Shown piece after piece: positions 1 through 9,050 of a stretch of 64,000 bases of DNA. The stretch is taken from the NCBI RefSeq assembly GCF_000282335.1, contig NZ_AKJM01000117.1:1-64000 (forward strand), read 5' to 3'. Origin of the DNA: Pseudomonas sp. GM48 (GTDB taxonomy: Bacteria; Pseudomonadota; Gammaproteobacteria; Pseudomonadales; Pseudomonadaceae). Every line of letters begins with the position of its first letter. The first letter of the stretch is position 1. The position numbers were made by a program, and so were the translations under genes. The notes beneath the pieces are model-generated. The model worked only from the letters and a program-made list of their open reading frames with translations. It was not told the DNA's origin and searched no databases.

Positions 1-1
1 G

Positions 2-538
2 GGTACGCCTGCCGATGGCCTGCGTACCTCCGATAACCTGGACATGTACAACGGTGCACCGGATCGTTATGACTGGAAGCTCGAAGGCAAGAAAGAGATG
101 TACATCGCCTCCGACAGCTACAAACTCGACTCGCCAACGCTCAAGTACGACGACATCATCAAGGCCGGTCATATCAACCAGGACCTGGCGCGTTACGAGT
201 TGCGTCGTGTGTGGCATGTGGTTGCAACCCTGAAGGAAGGTCAGCGCCACATCTACGCCAAGCGTGACTTCTACATCGACGAAGACACCTGGCAGGCAGC
301 GGTCATCGATCACTACGACGGTCGCGGTCAACTGTGGCGCGTCGCCGAGGCCCATGCCGAGAACTACTACGACAAGCAAGTGCCGTGGTATGCCCTTGAA
401 GCCCTGTATGACCTGCAATCGGGTCGTTACCTGGCGCTGGGCATGAAAAACGAAGAGAAGTCGGCCTATGACTTCGGCTTCACTGCCACCACCAGCGACT
501 TCACCCCGGCCGCCTTGCGTCAGGATGGTGTTCGCTGA
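2..538 (+). CDS. DUF1329 domain protein, C-terminal part (5' end outside window)
   Basis: The reading frame is open from the first bases of the window to a TGA at 538, so only the last 178 residues or so are present. The visible part is rich in Trp, Tyr and Asp, for example the stretches YELRRVWHVVATLK and RHIYAKRDFYIDEDTWQAA. This is characteristic of the end of DUF1329 proteins, which are exported and share a fold with outer-membrane lipoprotein-sorting factors. In Pseudomonas such genes usually follow a DUF1302 gene and precede a large LuxR regulator, and that regulator is the next gene here. The function is not established. A role in lipid or hydrophobic-compound handling at the envelope is only an inference. 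A clear terminator follows the stop. Confidence 0.75.
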   Translation, partial: GTPADGLRTSDNLDMYNGAPDRYDWKLEGKKEMYIASDSYKLDSPTLKYDDIIKAGHINQDLARYELRRVWHVVATLKEGQRHIYAKRDFYIDEDTWQAAVIDHYDGRGQLWRVAEAHAENYYDKQVPWYALEALYDLQSGRYLALGMKNEEKSAYDFGFTATTSDFTPAALRQDGVR

Positions 539-570
539 CGTGAACTGAATAGAGGCCGCACCCTCTGAAA

Positions 571-602
571 AACGCCCCGACTGGTTCGGGGCGTTTTTTT
601 TG
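571..602 (+). terminator. Rho-independent terminator after the DUF1329 gene
   Basis: The inverted repeat AACGCCCCGA / TTCGGGGCGTT has a short loop and is followed by a run of eight T. It lies 32 bases after the stop codon and separates this gene from the LuxR regulator. Confidence 0.9.
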
Positions 603-714
603 TTTGTAGTCTTTTTGTAGCCATTTGTAGCAATAACCTTCATTCCCTATCCGTTTACGGCTAGGCTGCGGACATCTGCAACGCCGCCACCCGCAATTCA
701 AACAAGAGCCGGCT

Positions 715-3453
715 ATGACTGATTTGTCTACACCCCCAGGTTCTGCAAACGTTGCTGTCGCGACACTCGACGGGCGCTTCTTCCGCCCGCCGTTGCCCGA
801 CGGCCATGTGCTGCGCCCACGTTTGTGCGAGCGCCTGAGTGCCGGGCTCGGTGGCAGGTTATTGCTGGTCAGCGCACCGGCAGGGTTCGGCAAGAGTTCG
901 TTGGCGGTGGAGTTTTGTCAGGGGTTGCCGGCGCACTGGCAAAGTCTCTGGCTGGGGTTGAGCCCGCGAGACAGCGACCCTGGACGTTTTCTCGAGCGCC
1001 TGCTGGAAGGCCTTCAGGACTATTTTCCGCACTTGGGCAGACAATCTCTCGGTCTATTGAAAATGCGCCAGCGCCATCAGCCGTTCGCGTTCGAAGAATG
1101 GCTGGACGGTCTGCTCGACGAATTGGCCGGGCACCTGTCCACGGCGACGCCATTGCTGCTGGTGCTGGATGATTACCATCTGGCCCAGGGGCCGGTGCTG
1201 GACCGTTGCCTGCAATTTTTCCTCAATCATCTTCCCGATGGTTTGCTGGTGATGGTCACCAGTCGCCAGCGTCCCGACTGGCACCTGGCACGGCTGCGGC
1301 TGTCGCGGCAACTGCTTGAGTTGCATGAACAGGATTTACGCCTGACCCACGACGAGGCCTTGAGCCTGCTCGACCGGCACAGCAGTTCCTTGCGCGGCGA
1401 GGCACTGGAAAACCTGATCCAGCGCAGCGAAGGCTGGGTTGCAGGGTTGCGCTTCTGGCTGCTGGCCGCCTCGGAGGCGGGCACCGACGGTGCGCTGCCG
1501 CAATCGTTGCACGGTGGGGAAGGGCTGATCCGCGATTATCTGCTCGAAGAAGTCATCGATTGCCTGCCCGCCGAAGTCCAGTCGTTCCTCTACGACACGG
1601 CGCCCCAGGAACGTTTTTGCAGTGAACTGTGCGATGCCGTTCGCGACGCCCATGACAGCGGGGAGATCCTGCGCTTCCTGCTTGCCCACCAGGTGTTCCT
1701 GGTGCCGCTGGATGAGCATGGCCATTGGTATCGTTACCACCACCTGTTTTCCGATCTGTTGCGTACGCGGCCGACTTCCCAGTCGATGGTGCCGGCCGCC
1801 AGCCTGCACCTGCGCGCCTGCCGCTGGTTCAATGCCCAGGGTCTGCTCGATGAGGCCGTGGAGCAGGCCCTGCGCGCCGGTCATCTGGACGTCGCGGCGA
1901 ACCTGGTGCAGAACCTCTCCGAAGAACAACTGCTGGCCGAGCAGAACGTCGGCATGTTGCTGCGCTGGAAAATGGACTTGCCTGACAGCTTGCTGATCAG
2001 CACGCCTCGGCTGATCGTGCTCTATAGCTGGGCGTTGGGGATGGCTTGTCAACTGGATGCGGCCGAGGAACTGGCCAGCCATTTGAGCCGCTTCCTGCCC
2101 GCGCCGTCGGCCACCGCACAGAAGTCCATGCTGGCTCAATGGCTGGCGTTGAGTGGCATCATTGCCCGTGGGCGCGGCAACCGCGAACTGACGCAGCGGT
2201 ACTGCCGCGAAGCGTTGGACAGTCTTCCGTCCAAGCGTTACGGCCAGCGCCTGATGTGTCTCTCGACCTTGTCCAACCTGGCCATTGCCGACGGTGATTT
2301 GTGGCGGGCACGGGGGCTGAACCGCGAGTCGCTGGAGCTGGCGCAGCGGGTCGGCAACCCGTTGTTCGAAGCATTGGCACACTACGACCGCGCCCGGGTT
2401 CTGCAAGCACGCGGGGAAATCTGTCGGGCGCTGGAAGAGGTCCGTCAGGGATTGCAGCGCCTGCAGAGCTTGTCTGCGCAACGGCTGTATGCGGTTCGCG
2501 CCCGGCTGACCTTGTACGAAGGCTTTTTGCTGGCCCTGCGCATGCAGCCGCAAGCGGCTCGGGTGCGATTGCAGGCCGGTTTGAGCGAGGCGCGCGCCTG
2601 TCGTGACATCAGCGTGCTCATCGGCCACTGCGTGATTGCCAGGCTGGAAGGCAGCAGCGGCGAGTTCGCCAAGGCTTTTGCCGAACTGGCCGAAGCCGAA
2701 CGGCTGATGCACATCTGGGACGTACCGCCGATCTACTACCTGGCGATGATCACCCTGGTCAAATGTGAACTCTGGCTGGCCCAGGGACGCACCGATCTGG
2801 CCGAAGCCTGGCTGGCGCGTCTGGGGCAGACCTATAACGGCGAAAACGGCGCGGCACCACCGGAATTCCACCCGCAATTGCCGTTGCATATCGAATTGCA
2901 ACAAGCCTTGCTGGAAGTCATCCAGGGTCAACCGATGCTGGCCGAAGGGCGTTTGAATGTGCTGCTGGAACATGGTCAGCAAAGCGGTCGGCAGTTGCTC
3001 AGCGCCATGGCGTTGACCCAGAAAGTGATGTTGTTGCTTGGCAGCGGGCGCGAGCCGGAAGCACGCAAGGCACTGGCCCAGGCGCTGGACGCCGCCGGCG
3101 GAGGGGTGCTGCAACCCTTTGAGGGCTTGCTGGCCGAGCACCCGGACTGGCTGCGTGGGCAGCTGCAACTCTGTCCGCCAACCCCCGTATCCCTGAGCCT
3201 CAGTGAAAAACTGCCTGCATTGGCTGCCCGTCCCGGACTGGAGTCCTGCGCGGCCGCGGAACAGCTCAGCACGCGGGAAATGGCGGTCCTGCGCTTGATC
3301 GCCCAAGGTTGTTCGAACCAGGAAATCAGCGATCAGCTGTTTATCTCCCTGCACACGGTCAAGACCCACGCCAGCCACATCAACAGCAAGCTCGGGGTCG
3401 AGCGACGCACGCAGGCCGTGGCGCGAGCCAAGGAGTTGGGAGTACTGGGTTAA
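715..3453 (+). CDS. MalT-like LuxR-family transcriptional regulator (large ATP-binding type)
   Basis: This is a 912-residue regulator with three parts. The N-terminal STAND-type NTPase has a Walker A loop SAPAGFGKS at residues 53-61 and a Walker B strand LLLVLDDYH at about 147-155. A long helical middle resembles TPR or MalT sensor repeats. The C-terminal LuxR helix-turn-helix covers about the last 65 residues (LSTREMAVLRLIAQGCS, then SLHTVKTHASHIN). Length and architecture match MalT/AcoK-type activators, which bind ATP and a small inducer before activating transcription. The inducer is unknown here. It follows the DUF1329 gene, as in P. aeruginosa PA3921-PA3922 (from memory), so control of that upstream lipid-related locus is likely but unproven. 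The ATG at 715 follows GAGCC, a weak ribosome site. Confidence 0.88.
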   Translation: MTDLSTPPGSANVAVATLDGRFFRPPLPDGHVLRPRLCERLSAGLGGRLLLVSAPAGFGKSSLAVEFCQGLPAHWQSLWLGLSPRDSDPGRFLERLLEGLQDYFPHLGRQSLGLLKMRQRHQPFAFEEWLDGLLDELAGHLSTATPLLLVLDDYHLAQGPVLDRCLQFFLNHLPDGLLVMVTSRQRPDWHLARLRLSRQLLELHEQDLRLTHDEALSLLDRHSSSLRGEALENLIQRSEGWVAGLRFWLLAASEAGTDGALPQSLHGGEGLIRDYLLEEVIDCLPAEVQSFLYDTAPQERFCSELCDAVRDAHDSGEILRFLLAHQVFLVPLDEHGHWYRYHHLFSDLLRTRPTSQSMVPAASLHLRACRWFNAQGLLDEAVEQALRAGHLDVAANLVQNLSEEQLLAEQNVGMLLRWKMDLPDSLLISTPRLIVLYSWALGMACQLDAAEELASHLSRFLPAPSATAQKSMLAQWLALSGIIARGRGNRELTQRYCREALDSLPSKRYGQRLMCLSTLSNLAIADGDLWRARGLNRESLELAQRVGNPLFEALAHYDRARVLQARGEICRALEEVRQGLQRLQSLSAQRLYAVRARLTLYEGFLLALRMQPQAARVRLQAGLSEARACRDISVLIGHCVIARLEGSSGEFAKAFAELAEAERLMHIWDVPPIYYLAMITLVKCELWLAQGRTDLAEAWLARLGQTYNGENGAAPPEFHPQLPLHIELQQALLEVIQGQPMLAEGRLNVLLEHGQQSGRQLLSAMALTQKVMLLLGSGREPEARKALAQALDAAGGGVLQPFEGLLAEHPDWLRGQLQLCPPTPVSLSLSEKLPALAARPGLESCAAAEQLSTREMAVLRLIAQGCSNQEISDQLFISLHTVKTHASHINSKLGVERRTQAVARAKELGVLG

Positions 3454-3539
3454 GTATTTTTCACGTTACACATCGCAGCCATTGGCTGGATACTCAATTG
3501 TGCGAAAATCGCTCGTCCCCGTTTATCGAGCAGGCCCCG

Positions 3540-4181
3540 ATGTCCCAGCAACCCAGCCTTATCCGCGAAACTTTCCCCGTCGGCCCTTTGCAGTGCAACT
3601 GCACGATCATCGGCGATCCGGTGACGAAAAAGGCCATCGTCGTCGATCCGGGTGGCAATCATGAGCTGATCCTGGCGCGGCTCGACGCCTTGGGGTTGAA
3701 AGTGGTCAGCATCATTCACACCCATGCGCACCTCGATCACTTCCTGGCCTCCGGTCAACTCAAGGAGAAAACCGGCGCGACCTTGCATTTGCACAAGGAA
3801 GACCAGTTTCTGTGGGACAACCTGGAAATGCAGTGCCAGATGTTCGGCGTCCCTTATACCCCGGTGCCGTCCCCGGACCGCTGGCTGGCCGATGATGAAG
3901 AACTGGCCTGCGGCTGTGGCGTGGCGCTGCACACGCCGGGCCATACACCGGGCTCAATGAGCTTTTGGTTTTCAGATGCCAAGCTGCTGATCGCCGGTGA
4001 TACGCTGTTTCGTCGCGGCGTCGGGCGCACGGATTTGTGGGGTGGCGATCAGGCGACCATCGTGCGCTCGATCAAACAGCGGCTGTACACCCTCGACGAA
4101 GACGCGACCGTGGTAACCGGACATGGTCCGGATACCCGGCTGGGCGACGAAATGCGCGAAAATCCGTTTGTTCGGGGCTGA
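3540..4181 (+). CDS. MBL-fold metallo-hydrolase (YcbL/glyoxalase II-like)
   Basis: A 213-residue protein of the metallo-beta-lactamase fold. The metal-binding motif THAHLDH is at residues 61-67, with further ligands at His135 (HTPGHTPGS), Asp154 (GDTLFRRGVGRTD) and His195 (TGHGP). This set is typical of the small YcbL/GloB group of thioester hydrolases, which lack the C-terminal substrate domain of true glyoxalase II. The substrate is not known. I chose the ATG at 3540 (MSQQPSLIRE) because the family fold begins right after it. The frame is open further upstream to 3309, but that part overlaps the LuxR gene and has no family similarity. It stands alone, 86 bases after luxR and 102 before the lipoprotein gene. 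Confidence 0.85.
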   Translation: MSQQPSLIRETFPVGPLQCNCTIIGDPVTKKAIVVDPGGNHELILARLDALGLKVVSIIHTHAHLDHFLASGQLKEKTGATLHLHKEDQFLWDNLEMQCQMFGVPYTPVPSPDRWLADDEELACGCGVALHTPGHTPGSMSFWFSDAKLLIAGDTLFRRGVGRTDLWGGDQATIVRSIKQRLYTLDEDATVVTGHGPDTRLGDEMRENPFVRG

Positions 4182-4283
4182 TTTGTAACAGTTGGAATTT
4201 TTACTGATTAACATGATCCAACGCCCGCAAAGGCTGATGCCTTGGTCCGTTGCACCACAGAATGCAAAAAGTAGGAGCTTTAC

Positions 4284-5024
4284 ATGTTCACCACGCGTCG
4301 TTTGATTATTGTCGCTACGGCTGTGGCCGTTTTGTCCGGTTGTGCATCGCCTAACCCTTACGGCGGTCAGGGCCAGGCTCAGGGCCAGGCGGATAGCGGC
4401 TCCGAAGGCATGAGCAAGACCGCGAAATACGGTGGCCTCGGCGCTCTGGCCGGTGCGCTGGCCGGTGCTGCCATCAACCACGATAACCGTGGCAAGGGCG
4501 CGCTGATCGGTGCGGCAGTGGTCGGTGCTTCCGCCGCCGGTTACGGCTACTACGCCGATCAACAAGAGAAAAAGCTGCGCGCCAGCATGGCCAACACCGG
4601 TGTTGAAGTGCAGCGCCAGGGCGACCAGATCAAGCTGATCATGCCGGGCAACATTACATTCGCTACCGATTCGGCGAACATTGCCCCAAGTTTCTATCAG
4701 CCGCTGAACAACCTGGCTGGCTCGCTGAAAGAGTTCAACCAGAACCAGATCGAGATCGTCGGCTATACCGACAGCACCGGCAGCCGCCAGCACAACATGG
4801 ACCTGTCCCAGCGTCGTGCCCAGAGCGTGGCAACCTACCTGACTTCGCAAGGTGTCAGCGGTGCCAACCTGAGTGCTCGCGGCGCCGGTCCGGATAGCCC
4901 GGTTGCCAGCAACGGCGACATCAATGGCCGGGCGCAGAACCGCCGTGTAGAGGTCAACCTCAAGGCGATTCCGGGCCAGCAGTACGGTGCCCAGCAGCAA
5001 GGTACGGTCCAGCAGTACCCTTGA
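4284..5024 (+). CDS. OmpA-family lipoprotein with glycine zipper (YiaD-like)
   Basis: A 246-residue envelope lipoprotein. The N-terminus has a charged MFTTRR start, a hydrophobic stretch and a lipobox VLSGC with the acylated Cys at residue 20. Residues of about 48-85 form a glycine zipper (GGLGALAGALAGAAI, then GALIGAAVVGASAAGYGYY), which can insert in or pack against a membrane. The C-terminal half is an OmpA-like peptidoglycan-binding domain with IVGYTDSTGS and the helix LSQRRAQSVATYL. By analogy with YiaD it should tether the outer membrane to peptidoglycan. AGGAGCTT just before the ATG is a good ribosome site. It is monocistronic and ends at a strong terminator. Confidence 0.9.
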   Translation: MFTTRRLIIVATAVAVLSGCASPNPYGGQGQAQGQADSGSEGMSKTAKYGGLGALAGALAGAAINHDNRGKGALIGAAVVGASAAGYGYYADQQEKKLRASMANTGVEVQRQGDQIKLIMPGNITFATDSANIAPSFYQPLNNLAGSLKEFNQNQIEIVGYTDSTGSRQHNMDLSQRRAQSVATYLTSQGVSGANLSARGAGPDSPVASNGDINGRAQNRRVEVNLKAIPGQQYGAQQQGTVQQYP

Positions 5025-5054
5025 TCGTCTGATTGAACCCCAGGCGTAAAAAAA

Positions 5055-5090
5055 AACCGCCCGATCCTTAACAGGTCGGGCGGTTTTTTT
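5055..5090 (+). terminator. Rho-independent terminator after the OmpA-like lipoprotein
   Basis: The repeat AACCGCCCGA / TCGGGCGGTT has an 11-base loop, an A-run before it and seven T after it. It begins about 30 bases after the stop. Confidence 0.92.
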
Positions 5091-5105
5091 GTGTTGTCAG
5101 ATCCG

Positions 5106-5166
5106 GCCCCTTCGCGAGCAAGCCCGCTCCCACTCCAATGTGGGAGCGGGCTTGCTCGCGAAGAGG
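5106..5166. repeat. REP inverted pair (family A)
   Basis: Two copies of the REP core GGGAGCGGGCTTGCTCGCG face each other across about 10 bases, forming a near-perfect long palindrome between the OmpA-like lipoprotein and zapG terminators. Confidence 0.85.
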
Positions 5167-5201
5167 CCAGTGTGGGCAACAGTAATATCGAATCAGAAAC
5201 A

Positions 5202-5239
5202 AAAAAGCCCCCGGACATGTGATTGTCCAGGGGCTTTTT
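5202..5239 (-). terminator. Terminator of zapG (potentially bidirectional)
   Basis: The hairpin AAAAAGCCCC...GGACA / TGTCC...GGGGCTTTTT is flanked by A and T runs and can act on both strands. On the minus strand it lies 18 bases past the zapG stop. Confidence 0.85.
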
Positions 5240-5257
5240 GCTATGCGCGAAACCTGA

Positions 5258-5692
5258 TTACTTTTTCAGGCCGTAATGCTCATCGAGCATGCCCGGCGCG
5301 TTCGGGGCTTTCGGTGCGTAGTCGCGAGGCGGCTCCTGATTGCGTGGTGGCGTCAGGCGTTCACGGGGTGCCTGTGCCGCATCGGCGTGCAGGGAGGCCA
5401 ACAGGCGTTGGCGAGTCTGTTCGTCCAGGGCCAGGCGGTTGGCGCCCTCGGCGAGATGGTCCTGCACTTCCTGATAGCTCTGAGTCAGTTTCTTGACCAG
5501 TGTCGCGGTGCTGTTGAAGTGGGTCACCACCTCGTTCTGATAACTGTCGAAACGTTCCTGAATATCGTCCAGCTGACGCTGCGTGCGGCTGGGCGCGGCG
5601 TTCGGTGCAACGCGAGCGATCAGGAACCCAATGGCGACACCCACAACCAGGGCAAGAGTCGGTAACAACCAAACTAAGAGCGAGTGTTCCAC
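5258..5692 (-). CDS. zapG: ZapG (YhcB, DUF1043) inner-membrane division/envelope protein
   Basis: A 144-residue protein with one N-terminal membrane helix (about residues 5-27, LLVWLLPTLALVVGVAIGFLIA), then a coiled-coil region (RTQRQLDDIQERFDSYQNEVVTHFNSTATLVKKL) and a Pro-rich tail. This is the DUF1043/YhcB pattern. In E. coli the family coordinates cell-envelope growth with division and is now called ZapG. The start is a GTG at 5692 preceded by AGGAAGGA at good spacing. It is divergent from the alpha/beta hydrolase and trpS unit, with 144 bases between them that must hold both promoters. Confidence 0.88.
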   Translation of the reverse strand: MEHSLLVWLLPTLALVVGVAIGFLIARVAPNAAPSRTQRQLDDIQERFDSYQNEVVTHFNSTATLVKKLTQSYQEVQDHLAEGANRLALDEQTRQRLLASLHADAAQAPRERLTPPRNQEPPRDYAPKAPNAPGMLDEHYGLKK

Positions 5693-5836
5693 GAGTCCTT
5701 CCTCTATAAACGGCTTTGCTTTACGTTAACGGCTCGAACCTGCGCTGTATACCGCGATTCACTCGCAATAGACAGCCACAGACAATTTGCTAGACGAGTC
5801 GACCCGATCCGAGGTCACGGAGTTCCTTCCTTGCTT

Positions 5837-6466
5837 ATGCGTGAAACCCCTGTAGTGATTGATGGCCCGGTGGGTCAACTGGAAGCACTGTACCTGGACA
5901 ACGAGCAGCCGCGTGGCCTGGCGCTGATCTGCCATCCGAACCCGGTGCAGGGCGGCACCATGCTCAACAAAGTGGTTTCGACCCTGCAGCGCACCGCGCG
6001 AGATGCCGGTTTGATTACCTTGCGTTTCAACTACCGTGGCGTCGGCGCCAGCGAAGGCACCCACGACATGGGCACCGGTGAAGTCGATGATGCCCAGGCT
6101 GTGGCCGAGTGGTTCCGGGCCAAACACCCGGAATTGCCGCTGACCCTGTTCGGTTTCTCCTTCGGTGGATTTGTTGCAGCAAGTCTCGGCGGACGCCTTG
6201 AGGCCGAGGGCGAACAGCTCAAGCACCTGTTCATGGTCGCGCCAGCGGTCATGCGCCTCGGCGATCAGGATCGGTTGCCGCGGCACGGCGAACTGACCCT
6301 GATTCAGCCGGAAACCGACGAAGTGATCGATCCACAAGTCGTTTACCAATGGTCTGACAAGCTCGAACGCCCCCATGAGCTGCTGAAAGTGGCAGAATGC
6401 GGACACTTTTTTCATGGCAAGCTGACCGATCTCAAGGATCTGATCCTGCCGCGTCTCTCGAATTGA
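5837..6466 (+). CDS. Alpha/beta hydrolase (COG2945-type)
   Basis: A 209-residue alpha/beta-hydrolase. The nucleophile elbow GFSFGG places Ser108 as nucleophile, the candidate acid lies in ETDEVID (Asp161 or Asp165), and the C-terminal histidine is in CGHFFHG (about 190-193). The early HPNPVQGGTM motif is typical of the small COG2945 hydrolases. The substrate is unknown. I took the ATG at 5837 (MRETPVVIDG) because family similarity starts there. The frame extends upstream to 5684, but that part covers the divergent promoter region. It lies 24 bases before trpS, so the two are probably co-transcribed. The same gene pair occurs next to trpS in P. aeruginosa (from memory). Confidence 0.85.
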   Translation: MRETPVVIDGPVGQLEALYLDNEQPRGLALICHPNPVQGGTMLNKVVSTLQRTARDAGLITLRFNYRGVGASEGTHDMGTGEVDDAQAVAEWFRAKHPELPLTLFGFSFGGFVAASLGGRLEAEGEQLKHLFMVAPAVMRLGDQDRLPRHGELTLIQPETDEVIDPQVVYQWSDKLERPHELLKVAECGHFFHGKLTDLKDLILPRLSN

Positions 6467-6490
6467 TTGCAGTCTGACAAGCGATTACCC

Positions 6491-7846
6491 ATGACGACTC
6501 GTACCCGTATCCTCACCGGCATCACCACCACCGGCACGCCGCACCTGGGCAACTACGCCGGCGCCATCCGCCCGGCGATCATCGCCAGCCGCGACAGCAA
6601 TGCCGACTCGTTCTACTTCCTGGCCGACTACCACGCCTTGATCAAATGCGATGACCCGCTGCGCATCCAGCGCTCGCGTCTGGAAATCGCCGCGACCTGG
6701 CTGGCCGGTGGCCTGGATGTCGACCGCGTGACGTTCTACCGCCAGTCCGACATCCCGGAAATTCCCGAGCTGACCTGGCTGCTGACCTGCGTCGCTGCCA
6801 AGGGCCTGCTCAATCGCGCCCACGCCTACAAGGCTTCGGTGGACAAGAACGTCGAGACCGGTGAAGACCCGGACGCCGGTATCACCATGGGCCTGTACAG
6901 CTATCCGGTGCTGATGGCTGCGGACATCCTGATGTTCAACGCGCACAAGGTGCCGGTCGGTCGCGACCAGATCCAGCACGTGGAAATGGCGCGGGATATC
7001 GGCCAGCGCTTCAACCACCTGTTCGGCCAGGGCAAAGAGTTCTTCACCATGCCCGAGGCGTTGATCGAAGAAAGCGTCGCCACATTGCCGGGCCTGGATG
7101 GCCGCAAGATGTCGAAGAGCTACGACAACACCATTCCGCTGTTCAGCAGTGCCAAAGAAATGAAGGACGCGATTTCGCGGATCGTCACCGACTCCCGCGC
7201 GCCGGGCGAAGCCAAGGATCCGGATAATTCGCACCTGTTCACCCTGTTCCAGGCGTTCGCCACCCCGGCGCAGGCCGACGAGTTCCGCAGCGAACTGTTG
7301 CAGGGCCTGGGTTGGGGCGAAGCGAAGAATCGACTGTTCCAGCTGCTGGACAGCGAGTTGGGCGAGTCCCGTGAGCGCTACAACCAGCTGATCGAGCGCC
7401 CGGCGGATCTGGAAGACATCCTGCAGCACGGCGCGAAAAAGGCCCGTGCGGTAGCGACACCTTTCCTCAACGAACTGCGTGAAGCGGTGGGCCTGCGCTC
7501 CTTCGTTGCCCAGGCTCAAGTAGCGGCGACCACCAAGAAAAAAGCCGTGAAGGCTGCACGTTTTGTCAGCTTCCGTGAAGACGACGGCAGTTTCCGCTTC
7601 CGTCTGCTGGCCGCCGATGGCGAACAACTGCTGCTGTCGCGCAACTTCGCCGATGGCAAGACCGCCGGTCAGGTGACCAAGCAACTGCAATCGGGTCAGC
7701 CACTGGACGTGCGTAGTGAAGACCTGAACTTCAGTGTCTGGCTGGAAGGCGAGTGCGTTGCCGACAGCCCGGCCTTTGCCGACAGTGCTGCGCGTGATGC
7801 TGCCGTCGAGGCTTTGCGCATCGCCCTGACACCAGTTCAGGAATAA
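6491..7846 (+). CDS. trpS: Tryptophan--tRNA ligase with C-terminal extension
   Basis: A class I aminoacyl-tRNA synthetase that charges tRNA-Trp. The HIGH-like signature TGTPHLGNY is at residues 14-22 and KMSKS at about 205-209, with the Trp-pocket segment DPDAGITMGLYSYPVLMAADIL between them. At 451 residues it is longer than the usual 330-residue TrpS. The extra 105 or so C-terminal residues contain FVSFREDDGSFRFRLLAADG and SRNFADGKTAGQVTKQL, which look like a DUF1508/YegP-type small beta domain. The ATG at 6491 was chosen because MTTRTRILTGI starts the catalytic fold. It lies 24 bases after the hydrolase gene. Confidence 0.96.
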   Translation: MTTRTRILTGITTTGTPHLGNYAGAIRPAIIASRDSNADSFYFLADYHALIKCDDPLRIQRSRLEIAATWLAGGLDVDRVTFYRQSDIPEIPELTWLLTCVAAKGLLNRAHAYKASVDKNVETGEDPDAGITMGLYSYPVLMAADILMFNAHKVPVGRDQIQHVEMARDIGQRFNHLFGQGKEFFTMPEALIEESVATLPGLDGRKMSKSYDNTIPLFSSAKEMKDAISRIVTDSRAPGEAKDPDNSHLFTLFQAFATPAQADEFRSELLQGLGWGEAKNRLFQLLDSELGESRERYNQLIERPADLEDILQHGAKKARAVATPFLNELREAVGLRSFVAQAQVAATTKKKAVKAARFVSFREDDGSFRFRLLAADGEQLLLSRNFADGKTAGQVTKQLQSGQPLDVRSEDLNFSVWLEGECVADSPAFADSAARDAAVEALRIALTPVQE

Positions 7847-7886
7847 ACAACGGTTCGGCCCGACCATGGGCCGATTGCCATTCCTC

Positions 7887-7918
7887 CGGGCCGTCGCTAC
7901 AGTGTCGGCCCGTTTTTG
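7887..7918 (+). terminator. Terminator between trpS and zapE
   Basis: A perfect 7-bp stem CGGGCCG / CGGCCCG with a 12-base loop is followed by TTTTTGTT. It ends about 18 bases before zapE and would make zapE largely independent of trpS. Confidence 0.7.
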
Positions 7919-7936
7919 TTGCCTTGCTAACGAATT

Positions 7937-9031
7937 ATGACGCCCCTAGAACGATATCAAGCTGATCTGAAACGCCCGGAATTCTTCCATGACGCCGCGC
8001 AGGAAACTGCCGTGCGTCATTTGCAGCGCCTGTACGACGACCTGATCGCGGCCGAGCAAAACAAGCCGGGCCTGCTGGGCAAGTTGTTTGGCAAGAAGGA
8101 TCAGACCCCGGTCAAGGGCCTGTATTTCTGGGGCGGCGTAGGTCGCGGCAAGACTTACCTGGTGGACACCTTCTTTGAAGCGCTGCCGTTCAAGGAGAAG
8201 TCCCGCACTCACTTCCACCGCTTCATGAAGCGTGTGCACGAAGAGATGAAGACCCTGGGTGGCGAGAAAAACCCGCTGACCATCATCGCCAAACGCTTCG
8301 CCACCGAAGCCCGGGTGATCTGCTTCGATGAATTCTTCGTCTCCGACATCACCGACGCCATGATCCTCGGCACCCTGATGGAAGAACTGTTCAAGAACGG
8401 CGTGACCCTGGTCGCGACGTCGAACATCGTGCCGGACGGCCTGTACAAGGACGGCCTGCAACGCGCGCGCTTCCTGCCGGCCATTGCGCTGATCAAGCAG
8501 AACACCGAGATCGTCAATGTCGACAGCGGCGTCGACTATCGTCTGCGTCACCTCGAACAAGCCGAGCTGTTTCACTATCCGCTCGACGAAGCCGCCAACG
8601 AAAGCCTGCGCAAGAGCTTCCGTGCGCTGACGCCGGAATGCACGGCAGCGGTCGAAAATGACGTGCTGATGATCGAAAATCGTGAAATTCGTGCCCTGCG
8701 CACCTGCGATGACGTGGCCTGGTTCAACTTCCGCGAACTGTGCGACGGCCCGCGCAGCCAGAACGACTACATCGAACTGGGCAAGATCTTCCACGCAGTG
8801 CTGCTCAGCGATGTCGAGCAGATGAGCGTCACCACCGACGACATCGCCCGGCGCTTCATCAACATGGTCGACGAATTCTACGACCGTAACGTGAAGCTGA
8901 TCATTTCTGCCGAAGTCGAGCTCAAGGATCTCTACACCGGTGGTCGCTTGAATTTCGAATTCCAGCGTACCTTGAGCCGTCTGCTGGAAATGCAATCTCA
9001 CGAATTCCTGTCCCGGGCGCACAAGCCGTAA
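7937..9031 (+). CDS. zapE: Cell division protein ZapE (AFG1-like ATPase)
   Basis: A 364-residue P-loop ATPase of the AFG1/LACE1 family. Walker A is GGVGRGKT (residues 66-73) and Walker B ICFDEFF (about 128-134), followed by SDITDAMILGTLMEELF. In E. coli ZapE binds FtsZ and affects Z-ring dynamics in late division, especially under stress. Length and motifs are typical and nothing is missing. The ATG at 7937 follows a short spacer after the trpS terminator. It ends at a strong terminator. Confidence 0.93.
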   Translation: MTPLERYQADLKRPEFFHDAAQETAVRHLQRLYDDLIAAEQNKPGLLGKLFGKKDQTPVKGLYFWGGVGRGKTYLVDTFFEALPFKEKSRTHFHRFMKRVHEEMKTLGGEKNPLTIIAKRFATEARVICFDEFFVSDITDAMILGTLMEELFKNGVTLVATSNIVPDGLYKDGLQRARFLPAIALIKQNTEIVNVDSGVDYRLRHLEQAELFHYPLDEAANESLRKSFRALTPECTAAVENDVLMIENREIRALRTCDDVAWFNFRELCDGPRSQNDYIELGKIFHAVLLSDVEQMSVTTDDIARRFINMVDEFYDRNVKLIISAEVELKDLYTGGRLNFEFQRTLSRLLEMQSHEFLSRAHKP

Positions 9032-9050
9032 GATGATTCGGAAAATGAAA

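Noticed and set aside
1336..3378. 680-residue open frame opposite the LuxR regulator
   Set aside because: Antisense shadow in GC-rich coding DNA; rich in Gln, Arg and His without domains.
5089..5496. 135-residue open frame over the REP pair and the end of zapG
   Set aside because: Begins inside terminator and REP sequence and overlaps zapG antisense; no coding support.
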